64,000 nucleotides of DNA from Simplicispira sp. 125 (GCF_003096555.1 NZ_QEKM01000001.1:3472001-3536000); one strand, 5' to 3'; positions 17,883 to 29,062 are shown, counted from the first letter of the stretch. Notes: a model not told the origin generated them from the letters alone. A program made the numbers and translations.

Positions 17883-18515
17883 GTGAACGCACAAACCGAG
17901 AAATTGCGGCTCCAGGGCGAAGCGGGTGCCATTGAGGTGCAGCGCGATATTCCTGCAGGCGCAGCGCCCCGTGGCGTGGTCGTCATTGCCCACCCGCACC
18001 CGCTGTTTGGCGGCACCATGGATAACAAAGTGGTGCAAACGCTGGCGCGGGCCTTTGTGCAGTGCGGTTGGAGCGCTGTGCGTTTCAATTTCCGTGGCGT
18101 GGGCGCCAGTGCCGGTGTGCATGACGAAGGGCGTGCTGAACAGCAAGACATGCTGGCGGTGGTGCGCCAGGTGGCACCCGAGGGTCCGATTGCCCTCGCC
18201 GGGTTTTCTTTTGGCGCTTTCGTCACCAGCCATGTGCTGGCCGATCTGTGGGACAAGCGGCAGGTGGCGCATGCCGTGCTGGTGGGCACTGCGGCCAGTC
18301 GCTTCACGGTAGCCCCGGTGCCGCCCGCGGCGCATCTGCGCACCTTGGTGCTGCATGGCGAGCAGGACGATACCGTGCCGCTGTCTTCGGTGATGGACTG
18401 GGCGCGGCCCCAGACACTGCCTGTCACCGTCCTCCCCGGAGGCGGGCATTTCTTTCACGGACAATTAAATCTCCTCAAAGAACTGGTGGTCCGCCACCTG
18501 CAATCGGGCGCCTGA
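17883..18515 (+). CDS. alpha/beta hydrolase (YtpA/CocE-like small esterase)
   Basis: A 210-residue cytosolic hydrolase. The oxyanion segment AHPHPLFGGTMDN (residues 37-49), nucleophile Ser109 in GFSFG, acid near Asp162/Asp163 (HGEQDDTVPL) and His189 (GGGHFFHG) form a complete triad. Substrate unknown. GTG 17883 is the only start giving the full N-terminal strand; it directly follows repeat copy 4, so the repeat forms the whole 5-prime leader. A terminator overlaps its stop codon. Confidence 0.85.
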   Translation: MNAQTEKLRLQGEAGAIEVQRDIPAGAAPRGVVVIAHPHPLFGGTMDNKVVQTLARAFVQCGWSAVRFNFRGVGASAGVHDEGRAEQQDMLAVVRQVAPEGPIALAGFSFGAFVTSHVLADLWDKRQVAHAVLVGTAASRFTVAPVPPAAHLRTLVLHGEQDDTVPLSSVMDWARPQTLPVTVLPGGGHFFHGQLNLLKELVVRHLQSGA

Positions 18516-18541
18516 AGCGCCCTTCTTTGGCGCGTTGCGCC
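18506..18541 (+). terminator. tandem hairpins at the hydrolase stop codon
   Basis: GGGCGC/GCGCCC (18506-18522, loop CTGAA) then TTCTTT; directly after, GGCGC/GCGCC (18529-18541). The first hairpin contains the TGA stop at 18513-18515. A T run follows a little later (18550-18555). Confidence 0.65.
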
Positions 18542-18591
18542 CTCTGCGCTTTTTTACGTGCGCCTATTTACTCTTCTCTATGGTTTTTTGA

Positions 18592-19761
18592 ATGAACAGA
18601 ATTTTCTCTACGTTGCGATCCTTGGTTGTGTCCGTCGGTGTGCTGTCCTGTGCCCTGGTGGCGCAGGCGCAGGCTCCTCAGCCCCCTGAAATCGCTGCCC
18701 GGGCCTACATGCTGGTGGATGTGACGGCAGGCCAGATCCTGGCGGGCAAAGACATTGATGCGCCCGTCGAGCAGGCGTCCCTGACCAAGTTGATGACCGG
18801 TTATCTGGTCTTTGACGCGCTGCGGGCCAAGAAGATCAGCCTGCAGCAAAAACTGCCTGTGAGCGTGCGCGCCTGGAAGATGCCAGGGTCGCGCATGTTC
18901 ATCGACCCCAAGATGCAGGTGCCGGTGGACGACTTGCTCAAGGGCATGATCGTGCAGTCCGGCAACGACGCCACCATGGCCCTGGCCGAAGGCGTGGGTG
19001 GTACGGCGGAGAACTTCGTCAAGCTGATGAACGACCAGGCGCGCGCCCTGGGCATGAAGAACACGGCCTACAAGAACCCCGAAGGCCTGACGGAGGCCGG
19101 GCACACCACTACGGCGCGTGATCTCGCCACGCTGTCGTCGCGGCTGATACACGACTTCCCGGAGTACATGCACTACTACGCCACCAAGCAGTACCGCTAC
19201 GAGGGCACCCCGGCATCCAACAGCAACAACCGCAACCTGCTGCTCTACCGCGACCCCAGTGTGGACGGCCTCAAGACGGGACACACCGAAGCCGCAGGCT
19301 ACTGCCTGGTGTCCACGGCCAAGCGCGATTTTCCCCAGGTGGGCGCGCGCCGGCTGGTCTCCATCGTCCTGGGGGCTTCGAGCGAAAACGCGCGGGCCAA
19401 CGAAAGCCAAAAGCTGCTGAACTGGGGCTACACCGCCTTTGATGCCGTCAAATTGTTTGATGTAGGCCAGAGCGTGGACACCCCGGCAGTATGGAAAGGC
19501 AAGGCCTCGCAGCTCAAGCTGGGCCGCCCCGAGGCCATCGTGGTGGCCGTGCCCTCCGGGAGCGCTGGCAAGCTGACCACGCAGATCGTTCGCCCTGATC
19601 CGCTGGTCGCGCCCTTCACCCAGGGGCAGGAAATCGGCACCCTCAAGGTGGTGCTGGGTGAGCAGACACTGCGCGAAGTGCCCTTGGTGGCGCTGGAGGC
19701 GGTGGAGCAGGCGGGTCTTCTGGGGCGGGCCTGGGACGGTATTCGCCTTTGGATCAAGTAA
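18592..19761 (+). CDS. dacC: D-alanyl-D-alanine carboxypeptidase (PBP5/6 type)
   Basis: A 389-residue penicillin-binding protein that trims the terminal D-Ala from peptidoglycan side chains in the periplasm. A signal peptide (MNRIFSTLRSLVVSVGVLS..., cut near AQAQA at 24-28), the SxxK nucleophile Ser63 (SLTK), SGN at 123-125 and KTG at 228-230 are present in the normal spacing. The C-terminal PBP5 beta domain follows, and the end (AWDGIRLWIK) is an amphipathic membrane anchor. The dacA/dacC label is interchangeable here. Monocistronic by spacing. Confidence 0.92.
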   Translation: MNRIFSTLRSLVVSVGVLSCALVAQAQAPQPPEIAARAYMLVDVTAGQILAGKDIDAPVEQASLTKLMTGYLVFDALRAKKISLQQKLPVSVRAWKMPGSRMFIDPKMQVPVDDLLKGMIVQSGNDATMALAEGVGGTAENFVKLMNDQARALGMKNTAYKNPEGLTEAGHTTTARDLATLSSRLIHDFPEYMHYYATKQYRYEGTPASNSNNRNLLLYRDPSVDGLKTGHTEAAGYCLVSTAKRDFPQVGARRLVSIVLGASSENARANESQKLLNWGYTAFDAVKLFDVGQSVDTPAVWKGKASQLKLGRPEAIVVAVPSGSAGKLTTQIVRPDPLVAPFTQGQEIGTLKVVLGEQTLREVPLVALEAVEQAGLLGRAWDGIRLWIK

Positions 19762-19791
19762 GCGCGAGCCCGCGAAGCGGCTCGTCGGGGC

Positions 19792-19820
19792 TTGCTGAGC
19801 GCTGGCCTATCTGCTACATT
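19792..19820 (+). promoter_or_regulatory. candidate promoter of the rpsL operon
   Basis: TTGCTG (19792-19797), 17 bp, TACATT (19815-19820), about 60 nt before the rpsL ATG. The leader includes a small hairpin TTCGG/CCGAA (about 19829-19843). Confidence 0.45.
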
Positions 19821-19886
19821 TGAAGGCTTTTCGGAATTTCCGAAGGGATTCACGTTTTCGTATTTTACGTTTAGGGACGATAGTTC

Positions 19887-20264
19887 ATGCCAACCATTAA
19901 CCAGCTCGTGCGTCACGGGCGTGAGGTCGAGAAGACCAAATCCAAGAGTCCGGCGATGGAAAACTCGCCGCAGCGCCGTGGTGTGTGCACCCGTGTGTAC
20001 ACCACGACGCCCAAGAAGCCCAACTCCGCTCTGCGCAAGGTTGCCAAGGTGCGCCTGACCAACGGTTTTGAGGTCATCTCCTACATCGGCGGTGAAGGCC
20101 ACAACCTGCAAGAGCACAGCGTTGTGCTGGTGCGCGGCGGTCGTGTCAAGGACTTGCCTGGTGTGCGTTACCACATCGTGCGTGGTTCGCTCGACCTGCA
20201 AGGCGTGAAAGACCGCAAGCAGTCGCGCTCCAAGTACGGCGCCAAGAAGCCCAAGGCCAAATAA
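19887..20264 (+). CDS. rpsL: 30S ribosomal protein S12
   Basis: A 125-residue decoding-centre protein. The streptomycin-determining segment reads [12 protein letters not shown] with Lys43, and [10 protein letters not shown] has the wild-type Lys, so no known streptomycin-resistance change is visible. First gene of the str operon; 166 bp separate it from rpsG, an interval that in E. coli holds the S7 autoregulatory site. No clear S7-like fold was worked out here. Confidence 0.98.
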   Translation: MPTINQLVRHGREVEKTKSKSPAMENSPQRRGVCTRVYTTTPKKPNSALRKVAKVRLTNGFEVISYIGGEGHNLQEHSVVLVRGGRVKDLPGVRYHIVRGSLDLQGVKDRKQSRSKYGAKKPKAK

Positions 20265-20430
20265 GTCCTGCGCTTTTCAGCAAAGACAATCGGTGTTTGA
20301 TTCGCCTGGCTGGCGGCTCAAACGAAGTGACCCCAAGCGCGAATATTTCGTGTGGGTCGAGTAAGTGGGATTCCCAATGGATCTCGCGGTGTCTGAAAAG
20401 ACGCCAACTGAAGCAATTAAGAGGTGAAAA

Positions 20431-20904
20431 ATGCCACGTCGTCGCGAAGTCCCCAAACGTGAAATTCTGCCGGACCCTAAATTCGGCAATGTCGAGCTGT
20501 CCAAATTCATGAACGTGATCATGGAAGGCGGCAAAAAAGCGGTTGCAGAGCGCATCATTTATGGTGCCCTGGAACTGATCGAGAAGAAGCACCCTGATAA
20601 GGATCCGCTGGAAGCTTTCGTTGTTGCCATCAACAACGTCAAGCCCATGGTCGAAGTCAAGTCCCGCCGTGTCGGTGGTGCCAACTACCAAGTGCCCGTC
20701 GAAGTGCGTCCCGTGCGCCGTCTGGCTCTGTCGATGCGCTGGATCAAGGAAGCCGCCCGCAAGCGTGGTGAGAAGTCCATGGCCCAGCGCCTGGCCAATG
20801 AACTGCTCGAGGCCACCGAAGGCCGTGGCGGTGCCATGAAGAAGCGTGACGAAGTGCACCGCATGGCCGAAGCCAACAAGGCATTCAGCCACTTCCGCTT
20901 CTAA
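20431..20904 (+). CDS. rpsG: 30S ribosomal protein S7
   Basis: A 157-residue protein that starts 30S head assembly on 16S rRNA. Begins [20 protein letters not shown] and ends NKAFSHFRF, typical full length. A strong ribosome-binding site (AAGAGGTG) precedes the ATG. The following 151-bp gap to fusA contains a 12-bp hairpin. Confidence 0.98.
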   Translation: MPRRREVPKREILPDPKFGNVELSKFMNVIMEGGKKAVAERIIYGALELIEKKHPDKDPLEAFVVAINNVKPMVEVKSRRVGGANYQVPVEVRPVRRLALSMRWIKEAARKRGEKSMAQRLANELLEATEGRGGAMKKRDEVHRMAEANKAFSHFRF

Positions 20905-20934
20905 ATCGACGCAGACCAGTCTCAGTCAAAGCGC

Positions 20935-20964
20935 AAGGCTGCTGGCATTTTTGCCTGCAGCCTT
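20935..20964 (+). other. hairpin between rpsG and fusA
   Basis: AAGGCTGC-T-GGCA, loop TTTT, TGCC-T-GCAGCCTT: 12 bp with one T-T mismatch. No T run follows, so it is more likely a processing or stability element than a terminator. Confidence 0.6.
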
Positions 20965-21055
20965 GTGGCGATTGAGGCAGTCGCACCATCGAAGGGTTCC
21001 CGCCACGAGCCGGTGCCCTGAAAACCCGAATAACTCGACCCATCAAGGATTCACC

Positions 21056-23158
21056 ATGGCTCGCAAGACTCCCATCGAGCGCTACCGCAATATCGGTATC
21101 TCGGCCCACATCGACGCCGGCAAAACCACGACGTCTGAACGTATCCTGTTCTATACAGGCGTGACCCATAAGCTGGGTGAAGTGCACGACGGCGCTGCCA
21201 CCACCGACTGGATGGAGCAGGAGCAGGAGCGCGGCATCACGATCACGTCTTCTGCCGTGACCTGCTTCTGGAAGGGTATGGATCTGTCCCGCCCCGAGCA
21301 CCGCATCAACATCATTGACACCCCCGGTCACGTGGACTTCACGATTGAAGTCGAGCGCTCCATGCGCGTGCTCGACGGTGCGGTCATGGTGTATTGCGCC
21401 GTGGGTGGCGTGCAGCCCCAATCCGAAACCGTGTGGCGCCAAGCGAACAAGCACAAGGTGCCCCGTCTGGCCTTCGTGAACAAGATGGACCGTACCGGCG
21501 CCAACTTCTTCAAGGTCGTCGAAGGCATGAAGCTGCGCCTCAAGGCCAACCCTGTGCCGATCGTTGTGCCCATCGGTGCTGAAGACAAGTTCGAAGGCGT
21601 GGTCGACCTCACCAAGATGAAGGCCATCTACTGGGACGAAGCCTCGCAAGGCATGAAGTTCGAGTACCGCGACATTCCCGCTGATCTGATCGACGTGTGC
21701 AACACGTGGCGTGAGAAGATGGTCGAATCCGCCGCTGAAGCCAGCGAAGAGCTGATGAACAAGTACCTCGAAGAGGGCACGCTCTCCGAAGAGGAAATCA
21801 CGGCCGGTCTGCGCCAGCGCACGATTGCCTGCGAAATCCAGCCCATGCTGTGCGGTACCGCGTTCAAGAACAAGGGCGTTCAGCGCATGCTCGACGCCGT
21901 GCTGGATCTGCTGCCCGCGCCAACCGACATTCCTGATGTCGCTGGTACTGATGAGGACGAGAATCCCATCACCCGCAAGGCAGACGACAACGAGAAGTTC
22001 TCGGCCCTGGCGTTCAAGCTGATGACCGACCCCTTTGTGGGCCAGTTGACCTTTGTGCGTGTGTACTCGGGCGTGTTGACCAAGGGCGACACCGTGTTCA
22101 ACTCGATCAAGGGCAAGAAAGAGCGCATCGGCCGTATCGTGCAGATGCACGCCAACGAGCGCCAGGAAGTGGAAGAAATCCGCGCCGGTGACATCGCTGC
22201 TTGCGTGGGCCTGAAGGACGTGACCACTGGCGAAACCCTGAGCGATATCGGCTCGCCGATCATTCTGGAGCGCATGGTGTTCCCCGAGCCCGTGATTTCG
22301 CAGGCTGTGGAACCCAAGACCAAGGTCGACCAGGAAAAGATGGGTATTGCCTTGCAGCGCCTGGCTGCTGAAGATCCGTCGTTCCGCGTGCGCACCGACG
22401 AAGAATCGGGCCAGACCATTATTTCCGGCATGGGCGAGCTCCACCTGGAAATCATCGTCGATCGCATGAAGCGCGAGTTCGGCGTGGAAGCCAACGTGGG
22501 CAAGCCCCAGGTGGCCTACCGCGAAACCATCCGCAAGACGGTGGAAGACGCCGAAGGCAAGTTTGTGCGCCAGTCCGGTGGTAAGGGCCAGTACGGCCAC
22601 GTGGTGCTCAAGATCGAGCCCAACGAACCCGGCAAGGGCCTTGAGTTCGTTGACGCCATCAAGGGCGGTGTGGTGCCACGCGAGTACATCCCTGCGGTGG
22701 AAAAGGGCATCAACGAAGCCGTCACGCAAGGCGTGCTGGCCGGCTACCCCGTCGTGGATGTCAAGGTCACGCTGCACTTCGGTTCGTACCACGATGTGGA
22801 CTCGAACGAGTTGGCGTTCAAGATGGCCGCCATCTTCGGTTTCAAGGAAGGTTGCCGCAAGGCCAACCCTGTCATCCTGGAGCCCATGATGGCTGTGGAA
22901 GTGGAAACGCCTGAAGACTATGCCGGTAACGTGATGGGCGATCTGTCCTCACGCCGTGGCATGGTGCAGGGCATGGAAGACATGATTGGTGGCGGCAAGG
23001 CCATCAGGGCCGAAGTGCCGCTGTCCGAAATGTTCGGCTACTCGACGACGCTGCGTTCGGCGACACAAGGCCGTGCGACGTACACGATGGAATTCAAGCA
23101 CTACGCGGAAGCTCCGCGCAACGTGTCTGAAGCCATCATGGCCTCGCGCGCAAAATAA
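21056..23158 (+). CDS. fusA: elongation factor G
   Basis: A 700-residue GTPase that moves tRNAs and mRNA on the ribosome. G motifs [10 protein letters not shown] (residues 17-26), IDTPGHVDF and VNKMDRTGA are intact, as is the domain IV/V part to the C-terminal EAIMASRAK. The ATG at 21056-21058 gives the standard start [20 protein letters not shown]; in-frame upstream extension would be non-homologous. Intergenic repeat copy 5 follows before tuf. Confidence 0.98.
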   Translation: MARKTPIERYRNIGISAHIDAGKTTTSERILFYTGVTHKLGEVHDGAATTDWMEQEQERGITITSSAVTCFWKGMDLSRPEHRINIIDTPGHVDFTIEVERSMRVLDGAVMVYCAVGGVQPQSETVWRQANKHKVPRLAFVNKMDRTGANFFKVVEGMKLRLKANPVPIVVPIGAEDKFEGVVDLTKMKAIYWDEASQGMKFEYRDIPADLIDVCNTWREKMVESAAEASEELMNKYLEEGTLSEEEITAGLRQRTIACEIQPMLCGTAFKNKGVQRMLDAVLDLLPAPTDIPDVAGTDEDENPITRKADDNEKFSALAFKLMTDPFVGQLTFVRVYSGVLTKGDTVFNSIKGKKERIGRIVQMHANERQEVEEIRAGDIAACVGLKDVTTGETLSDIGSPIILERMVFPEPVISQAVEPKTKVDQEKMGIALQRLAAEDPSFRVRTDEESGQTIISGMGELHLEIIVDRMKREFGVEANVGKPQVAYRETIRKTVEDAEGKFVRQSGGKGQYGHVVLKIEPNEPGKGLEFVDAIKGGVVPREYIPAVEKGINEAVTQGVLAGYPVVDVKVTLHFGSYHDVDSNELAFKMAAIFGFKEGCRKANPVILEPMMAVEVETPEDYAGNVMGDLSSRRGMVQGMEDMIGGGKAIRAEVPLSEMFGYSTTLRSATQGRATYTMEFKHYAEAPRNVSEAIMASRAK

Positions 23159-23205
23159 ATCCTTGGGGGCATCGGCCTTGCTGCTCTGTCCTCTTTGACT
23201 CTCAT

Positions 23206-23257
23206 TGGCCTCCAGCGCTTATGCAGTAAGCGCTGGCAGCTATAAAAATAATAGTTT
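23206..23257 (-). repeat. Comamonadaceae-type intergenic repeat, copy 5
   Basis: Reverse-orientation copy with the most perfect core: CCAGCGCTTA-TGCAG-TAAGCGCTGG, then CAGCTATAAAAATAATAG. It lies between fusA and tuf and could serve as a stem in the common transcript. Confidence 0.85.
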
Positions 23258-23258
23258 T

Positions 23259-23318
23259 GTCTGCGATCCGGTGCCGCCCCGTTCCCCGTGCAGGGCGATC
23301 CAGCAATCGGATGCAGAC
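23259..23318 (+). promoter_or_regulatory. structured leader before the first tuf gene
   Basis: Outer stem GTCTGC-G-ATCCG (23259-23270) pairs with CGGAT-GCAGAC (23308-23318) with one bulged G; inside it CGCCC (near 23275) can pair with GGGCG (near 23293). The 60-nt fold ends 41 nt before the tuf ATG. Confidence 0.5.
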
Positions 23319-23359
23319 GTAAAACCACTACACGGGTACTGCTCTTTGGAGAATTGAGA

Positions 23360-24550
<1,191 letters not shown>

Positions 24551-24576
24551 GATTTAAGCATCACCAGGAACTTGCC

Positions 24577-24888
24577 ATGTCCAAGCAAAAAATCCGCATC
24601 CGCCTCAAGGCCTTCGATTACAAGCTGATCGACCAGTCTGCTGCCGAGATCGTTGACACTGCCAAGCGCACCGGCGCCATCGTCAAGGGTCCCGTGCCCC
24701 TGCCGACGCGCATGAAGCGTTTCGATATCCTGCGCTCGCCGCATGTCAACAAGACCAGCCGCGACCAGCTCGAAATCCGCACGCACCAGCGTCTGATGGA
24801 CATCGTTGATCCCACCGACAAGACCGTGGACGCGCTGATGAAGCTCGACCTGCCGGCTGGTGTGGACGTCGAAATCAAGCTGCAATAA
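24577..24888 (+). CDS. rpsJ: 30S ribosomal protein S10
   Basis: A 103-residue 30S head protein, also the NusE partner of NusB in antitermination. Full length, [20 protein letters not shown] to DVEIKLQ. It lies 26 bp after tuf but 202 bp before rplC, so in this genome it belongs with the tuf message rather than with the rest of the S10 cluster, or the two are joined through the hairpins in that gap. Confidence 0.98.
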   Translation: MSKQKIRIRLKAFDYKLIDQSAAEIVDTAKRTGAIVKGPVPLPTRMKRFDILRSPHVNKTSRDQLEIRTHQRLMDIVDPTDKTVDALMKLDLPAGVDVEIKLQ

Positions 24889-24930
24889 GCTTCAAGCCTT
24901 GGCGGTGCATACTCGCCAGGCTCCTTCAAA

Positions 24931-24967
24931 ATAACGCGAACTTGCTTTCATAAGCAGTTCGCGTTAT
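24931..24967 (+). other. long hairpin overlapping a promoter, rpsJ-rplC gap
   Basis: ATAACGCGAACT (24931-24942) pairs with AGTTCGCGTTAT (24956-24967), then a bulged T and GCTT/AAGC; loop TCAT. No T run follows. As DNA it is also a dyad lying over the -35 and -10 of the promoter at 24942-24970. Confidence 0.7.
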
Positions 24968-24970
24968 ACT
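24942..24970 (+). promoter_or_regulatory. candidate promoter of the rplC-rpsQ operon
   Basis: TTGCTT (24942-24947), 17 bp, TATACT (24965-24970, five of six consensus bases). The expected start near 24977 is the first base of the next hairpin. Confidence 0.55.
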
Positions 24971-24976
24971 TTGAGG

Positions 24977-25012
24977 CTTCGCCTTTTTGCGTTTGTAAAA
25001 AGGCGGAGTTTT
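24977..25012 (+). other. start-proximal leader hairpin with T run before rplC
   Basis: CTTCGCCTTTTT (24977-24988) pairs with AAAAAGGCGGAG (24997-25008; one G-T pair), 8-nt loop, then TTTT at 25009-25012. It has attenuator form and lies at the very start of the predicted rplC message. Confidence 0.6.
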
Positions 25013-25090
25013 ATCAACCGTCTTTCATGCACATACAGTGCAACGCCGGGGCCAATTGCAGTCGCGGCGGTGGAAGTTTTGGAGAAACAA

Positions 25091-25765
25091 ATGAGTCTGA
25101 GCAACTCCCTGGGGTTGCTGGGCCGCAAGGTGGGCATGATGCGCCTGTTCACTGATGATGGGGACGCAGTTCCTGTCACAGTGGTGGATGTGTCAAACAA
25201 CCGCGTGACCCAGATCAAAACCCAAGAGAACGATGGCTATGTGTCCGTGCAGGTCACATTCGGTTCGCGCAAAGCTTCGCGCGTGACCAAGCCACAAGCC
25301 GGCCACCTCGCGAAAGCGGGCGTTGAAGCTGGTGAAATTATCCGTGAATTCCGCGTGACCGCCGATACGGCTGCCCAGTACAAGCCGGGCGCTACCGTGC
25401 CTGTGGCTGACCTGTTCACCGTGGGCCAGAAGGTGGACGTGCAAGGTACTTCGATTGGTAAGGGCTTTGCCGGCACCATCAAGCGCCACAACATGTCTTC
25501 CCAGCGCGCGTCGCACGGTAACAGCCGTTCGCACAACGTGCCGGGTTCGATCGGTATGGCGCAGGATCCGGGCCGTGTGTTTCCGGGCAAGCGCATGACC
25601 GGTCACATGGGCGACGAAACTGTCACCACGCAAAACCTCGATGTGGTTCGCATTGACGAAGCACGCCAACTGCTCTTGATCAAGGGCGCTGTTCCGGGCT
25701 CCAAGGGTGGGTTCGTTACGGTGCGTCCCGCCATCAAGGCAACCGCATCCAAAGGAGCGAACTAA
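25091..25765 (+). CDS. rplC: 50S ribosomal protein L3
   Basis: A 224-residue protein near the peptidyl-transferase centre. ATG 25091 with GGAG 11 nt upstream gives [17 protein letters not shown]; the glutamine of the methylated [20 protein letters not shown] loop is present. Its TAA shares one base with the rplD ATG (TAATG). First gene of the rplC-D-W-B-rpsS-rplV-rpsC-rplP-rpmC-rpsQ series. Confidence 0.98.
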   Translation: MSLSNSLGLLGRKVGMMRLFTDDGDAVPVTVVDVSNNRVTQIKTQENDGYVSVQVTFGSRKASRVTKPQAGHLAKAGVEAGEIIREFRVTADTAAQYKPGATVPVADLFTVGQKVDVQGTSIGKGFAGTIKRHNMSSQRASHGNSRSHNVPGSIGMAQDPGRVFPGKRMTGHMGDETVTTQNLDVVRIDEARQLLLIKGAVPGSKGGFVTVRPAIKATASKGAN

Positions 25766-26385
25766 TGCAGCTCGAACTCCTGAATGACCAAGGCCAGGCC
25801 GCATCCAAGTTTGATGCGCCCGAGACCGTGTTTGGTCGTGAATACAACGAAGATCTGGTGCACCAGATCGTGGTTGCATACCGCGCCAACGGCCGCCAGG
25901 GCACCCGTGCCCAGAAGGACCGCGAGCAGGTTCACCACTCTACCAAGAAGCCTTTCAAGCAAAAGGGCACCGGTCGCGCACGCGCCGGTATGACTTCCTC
26001 GCCGCTGTGGCGTGGAGGCGGTCGCATCTTCCCGAATCTGCCTGACGAAAACTTCACGCAGAAGATCAACAAGAAGATGTACCGTGCTGGCATGGCTTCC
26101 ATCCTGTCGCAGCTCGCCCGTGAAGGTCGCCTGGCTGTGGTGGATTCGCTCACGCTCGAATCGCCCAAGACCAAGGTGCTGGCTGATAAGTTCAAGGCGA
26201 TGAATCTGCAATCGGTGATGGTGATCGCCGAGGAAATCGACGAAAACCTGTACCTGGCTTCCCGCAACCTGAAGAACGTGTTCGTTGTCGAGCCGCGTTA
26301 TGCAGACCCCGTGTCGCTGGTGCACTACAAGAAAGTGCTCGTCACCAAGGGCGCTATCGACCAACTCAAGGAGATGTTCGCATGA
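25765..26385 (+). CDS. rplD: 50S ribosomal protein L4
   Basis: A 206-residue exit-tunnel protein; in E. coli it also represses its own operon by binding the leader and causing early termination. The tunnel loop is complete ([18 protein letters not shown] ... [12 protein letters not shown]). Given the hairpins ahead of rplC, a similar autogenous loop is possible here but not shown. Overlaps rplC by one base and rplW by four. Confidence 0.98.
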   Translation: MQLELLNDQGQAASKFDAPETVFGREYNEDLVHQIVVAYRANGRQGTRAQKDREQVHHSTKKPFKQKGTGRARAGMTSSPLWRGGGRIFPNLPDENFTQKINKKMYRAGMASILSQLAREGRLAVVDSLTLESPKTKVLADKFKAMNLQSVMVIAEEIDENLYLASRNLKNVFVVEPRYADPVSLVHYKKVLVTKGAIDQLKEMFA

Positions 26386-26696
26386 GCACGCTCAAGTTTG
26401 ACGAAGGTCGTCTGATGCAGGTGCTGGTCGCTCCCATCGTGTCCGAAAAGGCCACCATGGTTGCTGAAAAGTCCAATGCTGTGACGTTCAAAGTGCTCCA
26501 GAGCGCGACCAAGCATGAAATCAAGGCCGCTGTGGAATTGATGTTCAAGGTGGAAGTCAAGGGCGTTTCTGTGCTCAACACCAAAGGCAAGACCAAGAAG
26601 TTTGGCAAGACCGTGGGCCGCCGCGACAATGTGCGCAAGGCCTATGTGATGCTCAAGCCAGGTCAAGAGCTGAACCTCTCTGGGGAGGCTGCGTAA
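26382..26696 (+). CDS. rplW: 50S ribosomal protein L23
   Basis: A 104-residue protein at the tunnel exit, the docking site for trigger factor and SRP. Core [20 protein letters not shown] and [20 protein letters not shown] are present. Its ATG overlaps the rplD TGA (ATGA). Confidence 0.98.
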   Translation: MSTLKFDEGRLMQVLVAPIVSEKATMVAEKSNAVTFKVLQSATKHEIKAAVELMFKVEVKGVSVLNTKGKTKKFGKTVGRRDNVRKAYVMLKPGQELNLSGEAA

Positions 26697-26698
26697 TC

Positions 26699-27523
26699 AT
26701 GGCTGTCATTAAGATGAAACCCACTTCGCCCGGCCAACGTGCTGTGGTGAAGGTTACCCGTGACCACCTGTACAAGGGTGATGGCTACGCACCGCTGCTG
26801 GAGCCTCAGTTCCAGAAAGCCGGGCGTAACAACAACGGTCACATCACGACGCGCCACAAGGGCGGTGGTCACAAGCACCACTACCGCGTGGTGGACTTCA
26901 AGCGCAACAAGGATGGCATCGCTGCCAAGGTGGAGCGCATTGAATACGATCCCAACCGTACGGCCCACATCGCTCTGGTGTGCTACGCCGACGGCGAGCG
27001 CCGCTACATCATCGCCCCCCGTGGTCTGGAAGTTGGCAGCACGCTGATGTCCGGTTCCGAGGCGCCGATCCGCGCTGGCAACACGCTGCCGATCCGCAAC
27101 ATCCCGGTGGGTTCGACCATCCACTGCATCGAGCTCAAGCCCGGTGCCGGTGCGCAGATCGCCCGTTCCGCTGGTGCATCGGCAACGCTGCTGGCCCGCG
27201 AAACCGTGTATGCGCAGGTTCGTATGCGCTCCGGTGAAGTGCGTCGCATCCATATCGAATGCCGCGCCACCATTGGTGAAGTCGCCAACGAAGAGCACAG
27301 CCTGCGCCAACTCGGCAAGGCCGGTGTCAAGCGCTGGATGGGTATCCGTCCTACGGTGCGTGGCGTTGCCATGAACCCGGTGGATCACCCGCACGGTGGT
27401 GGCGAAGGCCGCACCGGCGAAGGCCGCCATGCTGTCGACCCATGGGGCAACCTGACCAAGGGTTATCGCACCCGCAACAACAAGCGCACGCAGAACATGA
27501 TTGTTTCGCGCCGCAAGAAATAA
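26699..27523 (+). CDS. rplB: 50S ribosomal protein L2
   Basis: A 274-residue protein of the subunit interface and peptidyl-transferase region. The conserved histidine segment [20 protein letters not shown] is intact near residues 224-243. Normal length; begins two bases after the rplW stop. Confidence 0.98.
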   Translation: MAVIKMKPTSPGQRAVVKVTRDHLYKGDGYAPLLEPQFQKAGRNNNGHITTRHKGGGHKHHYRVVDFKRNKDGIAAKVERIEYDPNRTAHIALVCYADGERRYIIAPRGLEVGSTLMSGSEAPIRAGNTLPIRNIPVGSTIHCIELKPGAGAQIARSAGASATLLARETVYAQVRMRSGEVRRIHIECRATIGEVANEEHSLRQLGKAGVKRWMGIRPTVRGVAMNPVDHPHGGGEGRTGEGRHAVDPWGNLTKGYRTRNNKRTQNMIVSRRKK

Positions 27524-27533
27524 GGGATAGCCA

Positions 27534-27812
27534 ATGACTCGCTCTCTCAAAAAAGGTCCGTTTGTTGACCACCATTTGATGGCAAAGGTCGAAAAGGCCG
27601 TTGCCACCAAGGACAAGAAGCCCGTCAAGACCTGGTCGCGTCGCTCCATGGTTCTGCCTGACTTCATCGGCCTGACCATTGCCGTGCACAACGGCAAGCA
27701 GCATGTGCCGGTCTATATCACCGACCAGATGGTGGGCCACAAGCTCGGCGAATTCGCCCTGACGCGCACCTTCAAGGGTCACCCCGCGGACAAAAAAGTC
27801 CAGAAGAAATAA
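27534..27812 (+). CDS. rpsS: 30S ribosomal protein S19
   Basis: A 92-residue 30S head protein contacting the A-site tRNA region. [20 protein letters not shown] and [20 protein letters not shown] are diagnostic. 10 bp after rplB, with an AAGGGATAG ribosome-binding region. Confidence 0.98.
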   Translation: MTRSLKKGPFVDHHLMAKVEKAVATKDKKPVKTWSRRSMVLPDFIGLTIAVHNGKQHVPVYITDQMVGHKLGEFALTRTFKGHPADKKVQKK

Positions 27813-27821
27813 GGAACGACC

Positions 27822-28154
27822 ATGTCTGAAACACGTGCAGTCCTCCGGGGCGTCCGTCTGTCGGTCGACAAGGGCCGTCTGGTCGCTGATCTGATCCGCG
27901 GCAAGAAGGTGGACCAGGCTCTGAACATTTTGACCTTCACGCAGAAAAAAGCTGCGGGCATCGTCAAGAAGGTTCTGGAGTCGGCCATCGCCAACGCCGA
28001 ACACAACGATGGCGCTGACATCGATGAGCTGAAGGTGAAAACCATCTACATCGAGCAAGGCACCACGCTCAAGCGCTTCACCGCGCGCGCCAAAGGCCGC
28101 GGCAACCGCATCAGCAAGCCCACGTGCCATGTGTACGTGACGGTTGGTAACTGA
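27822..28154 (+). CDS. rplV: 50S ribosomal protein L22
   Basis: A 110-residue tunnel-wall protein. The extended loop [20 protein letters not shown] near the C-terminus shows no insertion or deletion of the kind linked to macrolide resistance, as far as can be judged by eye. 9 bp after rpsS. Confidence 0.98.
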   Translation: MSETRAVLRGVRLSVDKGRLVADLIRGKKVDQALNILTFTQKKAAGIVKKVLESAIANAEHNDGADIDELKVKTIYIEQGTTLKRFTARAKGRGNRISKPTCHVYVTVGN

Positions 28155-28168
28155 GGCCAAGGAAGACT

Positions 28169-29059
28169 ATGGGACAGAAAATCCATCCTACCGGCTTCCG
28201 CCTTGCGGTCAGCCGCAACTGGGCTAGCCGTTGGTACGCCAGCAACCGTGACTTCGCCGGCATGCTGGCCGAAGACATCAAGGTGCGCGAGTACCTCAAG
28301 GCCAAGCTGAAGAATGCTGCGGTTTCGCGCATCCTCATCGAGCGTCCTGCCAAGAATGCCCGCATCACCATTTACTCGGCACGTCCGGGCGTGGTGATCG
28401 GCAAGAAGGGCGAAGACATCGAGAATCTCAAGAAGGAACTCGCCTCCCGTCTGGGCGTGCCTGTCGCAGTGAACATCGAAGAAGTGCGCAAGCCTGAAAT
28501 CGATGCCAAGCTGATCGCTGACAGCATCACGCAGCAGCTCGAGAAGCGCATCATGTTCCGTCGTGCCATGAAGCGCGCCATGCAAAACGCCATGCGTCTG
28601 GGTGCCCTGGGCATCAAGATCATGTCGTCGGGCCGTCTGAACGGTATCGAAATCGCCCGCTGCGAGTGGTACCGTGAAGGCCGCGTGCCACTTCACACAC
28701 TGCGCGCCGACATCGACTACGGCACCTCTGAAGCCAAGACCACCTACGGTGTGATCGGCGTCAAGGTCTGGGTCTACAAGGGTGACACGCTGGGCCGTAA
28801 CGATCTGCCCGCCGTGGAAACCCCACGTCCGGACGATGAGCGCCGTCCCCGTGGTCCGCGCCGTGATGGCCGCCCTGGTGGCGACCGTAACGACCGTGGT
28901 GCAGGCCGTGGCGGCCCGCGCCGGCCTGCAGGCGCCAATATGGCTCCTGCTGATGGCAGCGACAAGCCTGCCGGCGCCGGTGGCGCCGACACAACCGCCG
29001 TTAAGCGCGTTCGTAAAGCAGACGCGCCCGCTACAGCAGCGGACGGAAAAGGAGAATAA
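28169..29059 (+). CDS. rpsC: 30S ribosomal protein S3 with extended C-terminal tail
   Basis: A 296-residue protein; the E. coli protein has 233. The conserved part ([20 protein letters not shown] domain with [35 protein letters not shown]) ends near residue 215. The tail of about 75 residues is low-complexity: an Arg/Gly/Asp/Pro part ([16 protein letters not shown]) then an Ala/Gly/Lys part. It is in frame, with a normal stop and the next gene 3 bp later, so it is not a sequencing frameshift. The tail would sit near the mRNA entry helicase region. Confidence 0.97.
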   Translation: MGQKIHPTGFRLAVSRNWASRWYASNRDFAGMLAEDIKVREYLKAKLKNAAVSRILIERPAKNARITIYSARPGVVIGKKGEDIENLKKELASRLGVPVAVNIEEVRKPEIDAKLIADSITQQLEKRIMFRRAMKRAMQNAMRLGALGIKIMSSGRLNGIEIARCEWYREGRVPLHTLRADIDYGTSEAKTTYGVIGVKVWVYKGDTLGRNDLPAVETPRPDDERRPRGPRRDGRPGGDRNDRGAGRGGPRRPAGANMAPADGSDKPAGAGGADTTAVKRVRKADAPATAADGKGE

Positions 29060-29062
29060 AAC

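Noticed and set aside
20885-22792. Minus-strand frame of about 635 codons opposite fusA
   Set aside because: Same reasoning: no ribosome-binding site, no domain, fully inside fusA.
24931-24967. The long hairpin after rpsJ as an intrinsic terminator
   Set aside because: No T run follows the stem, and a promoter overlaps it.
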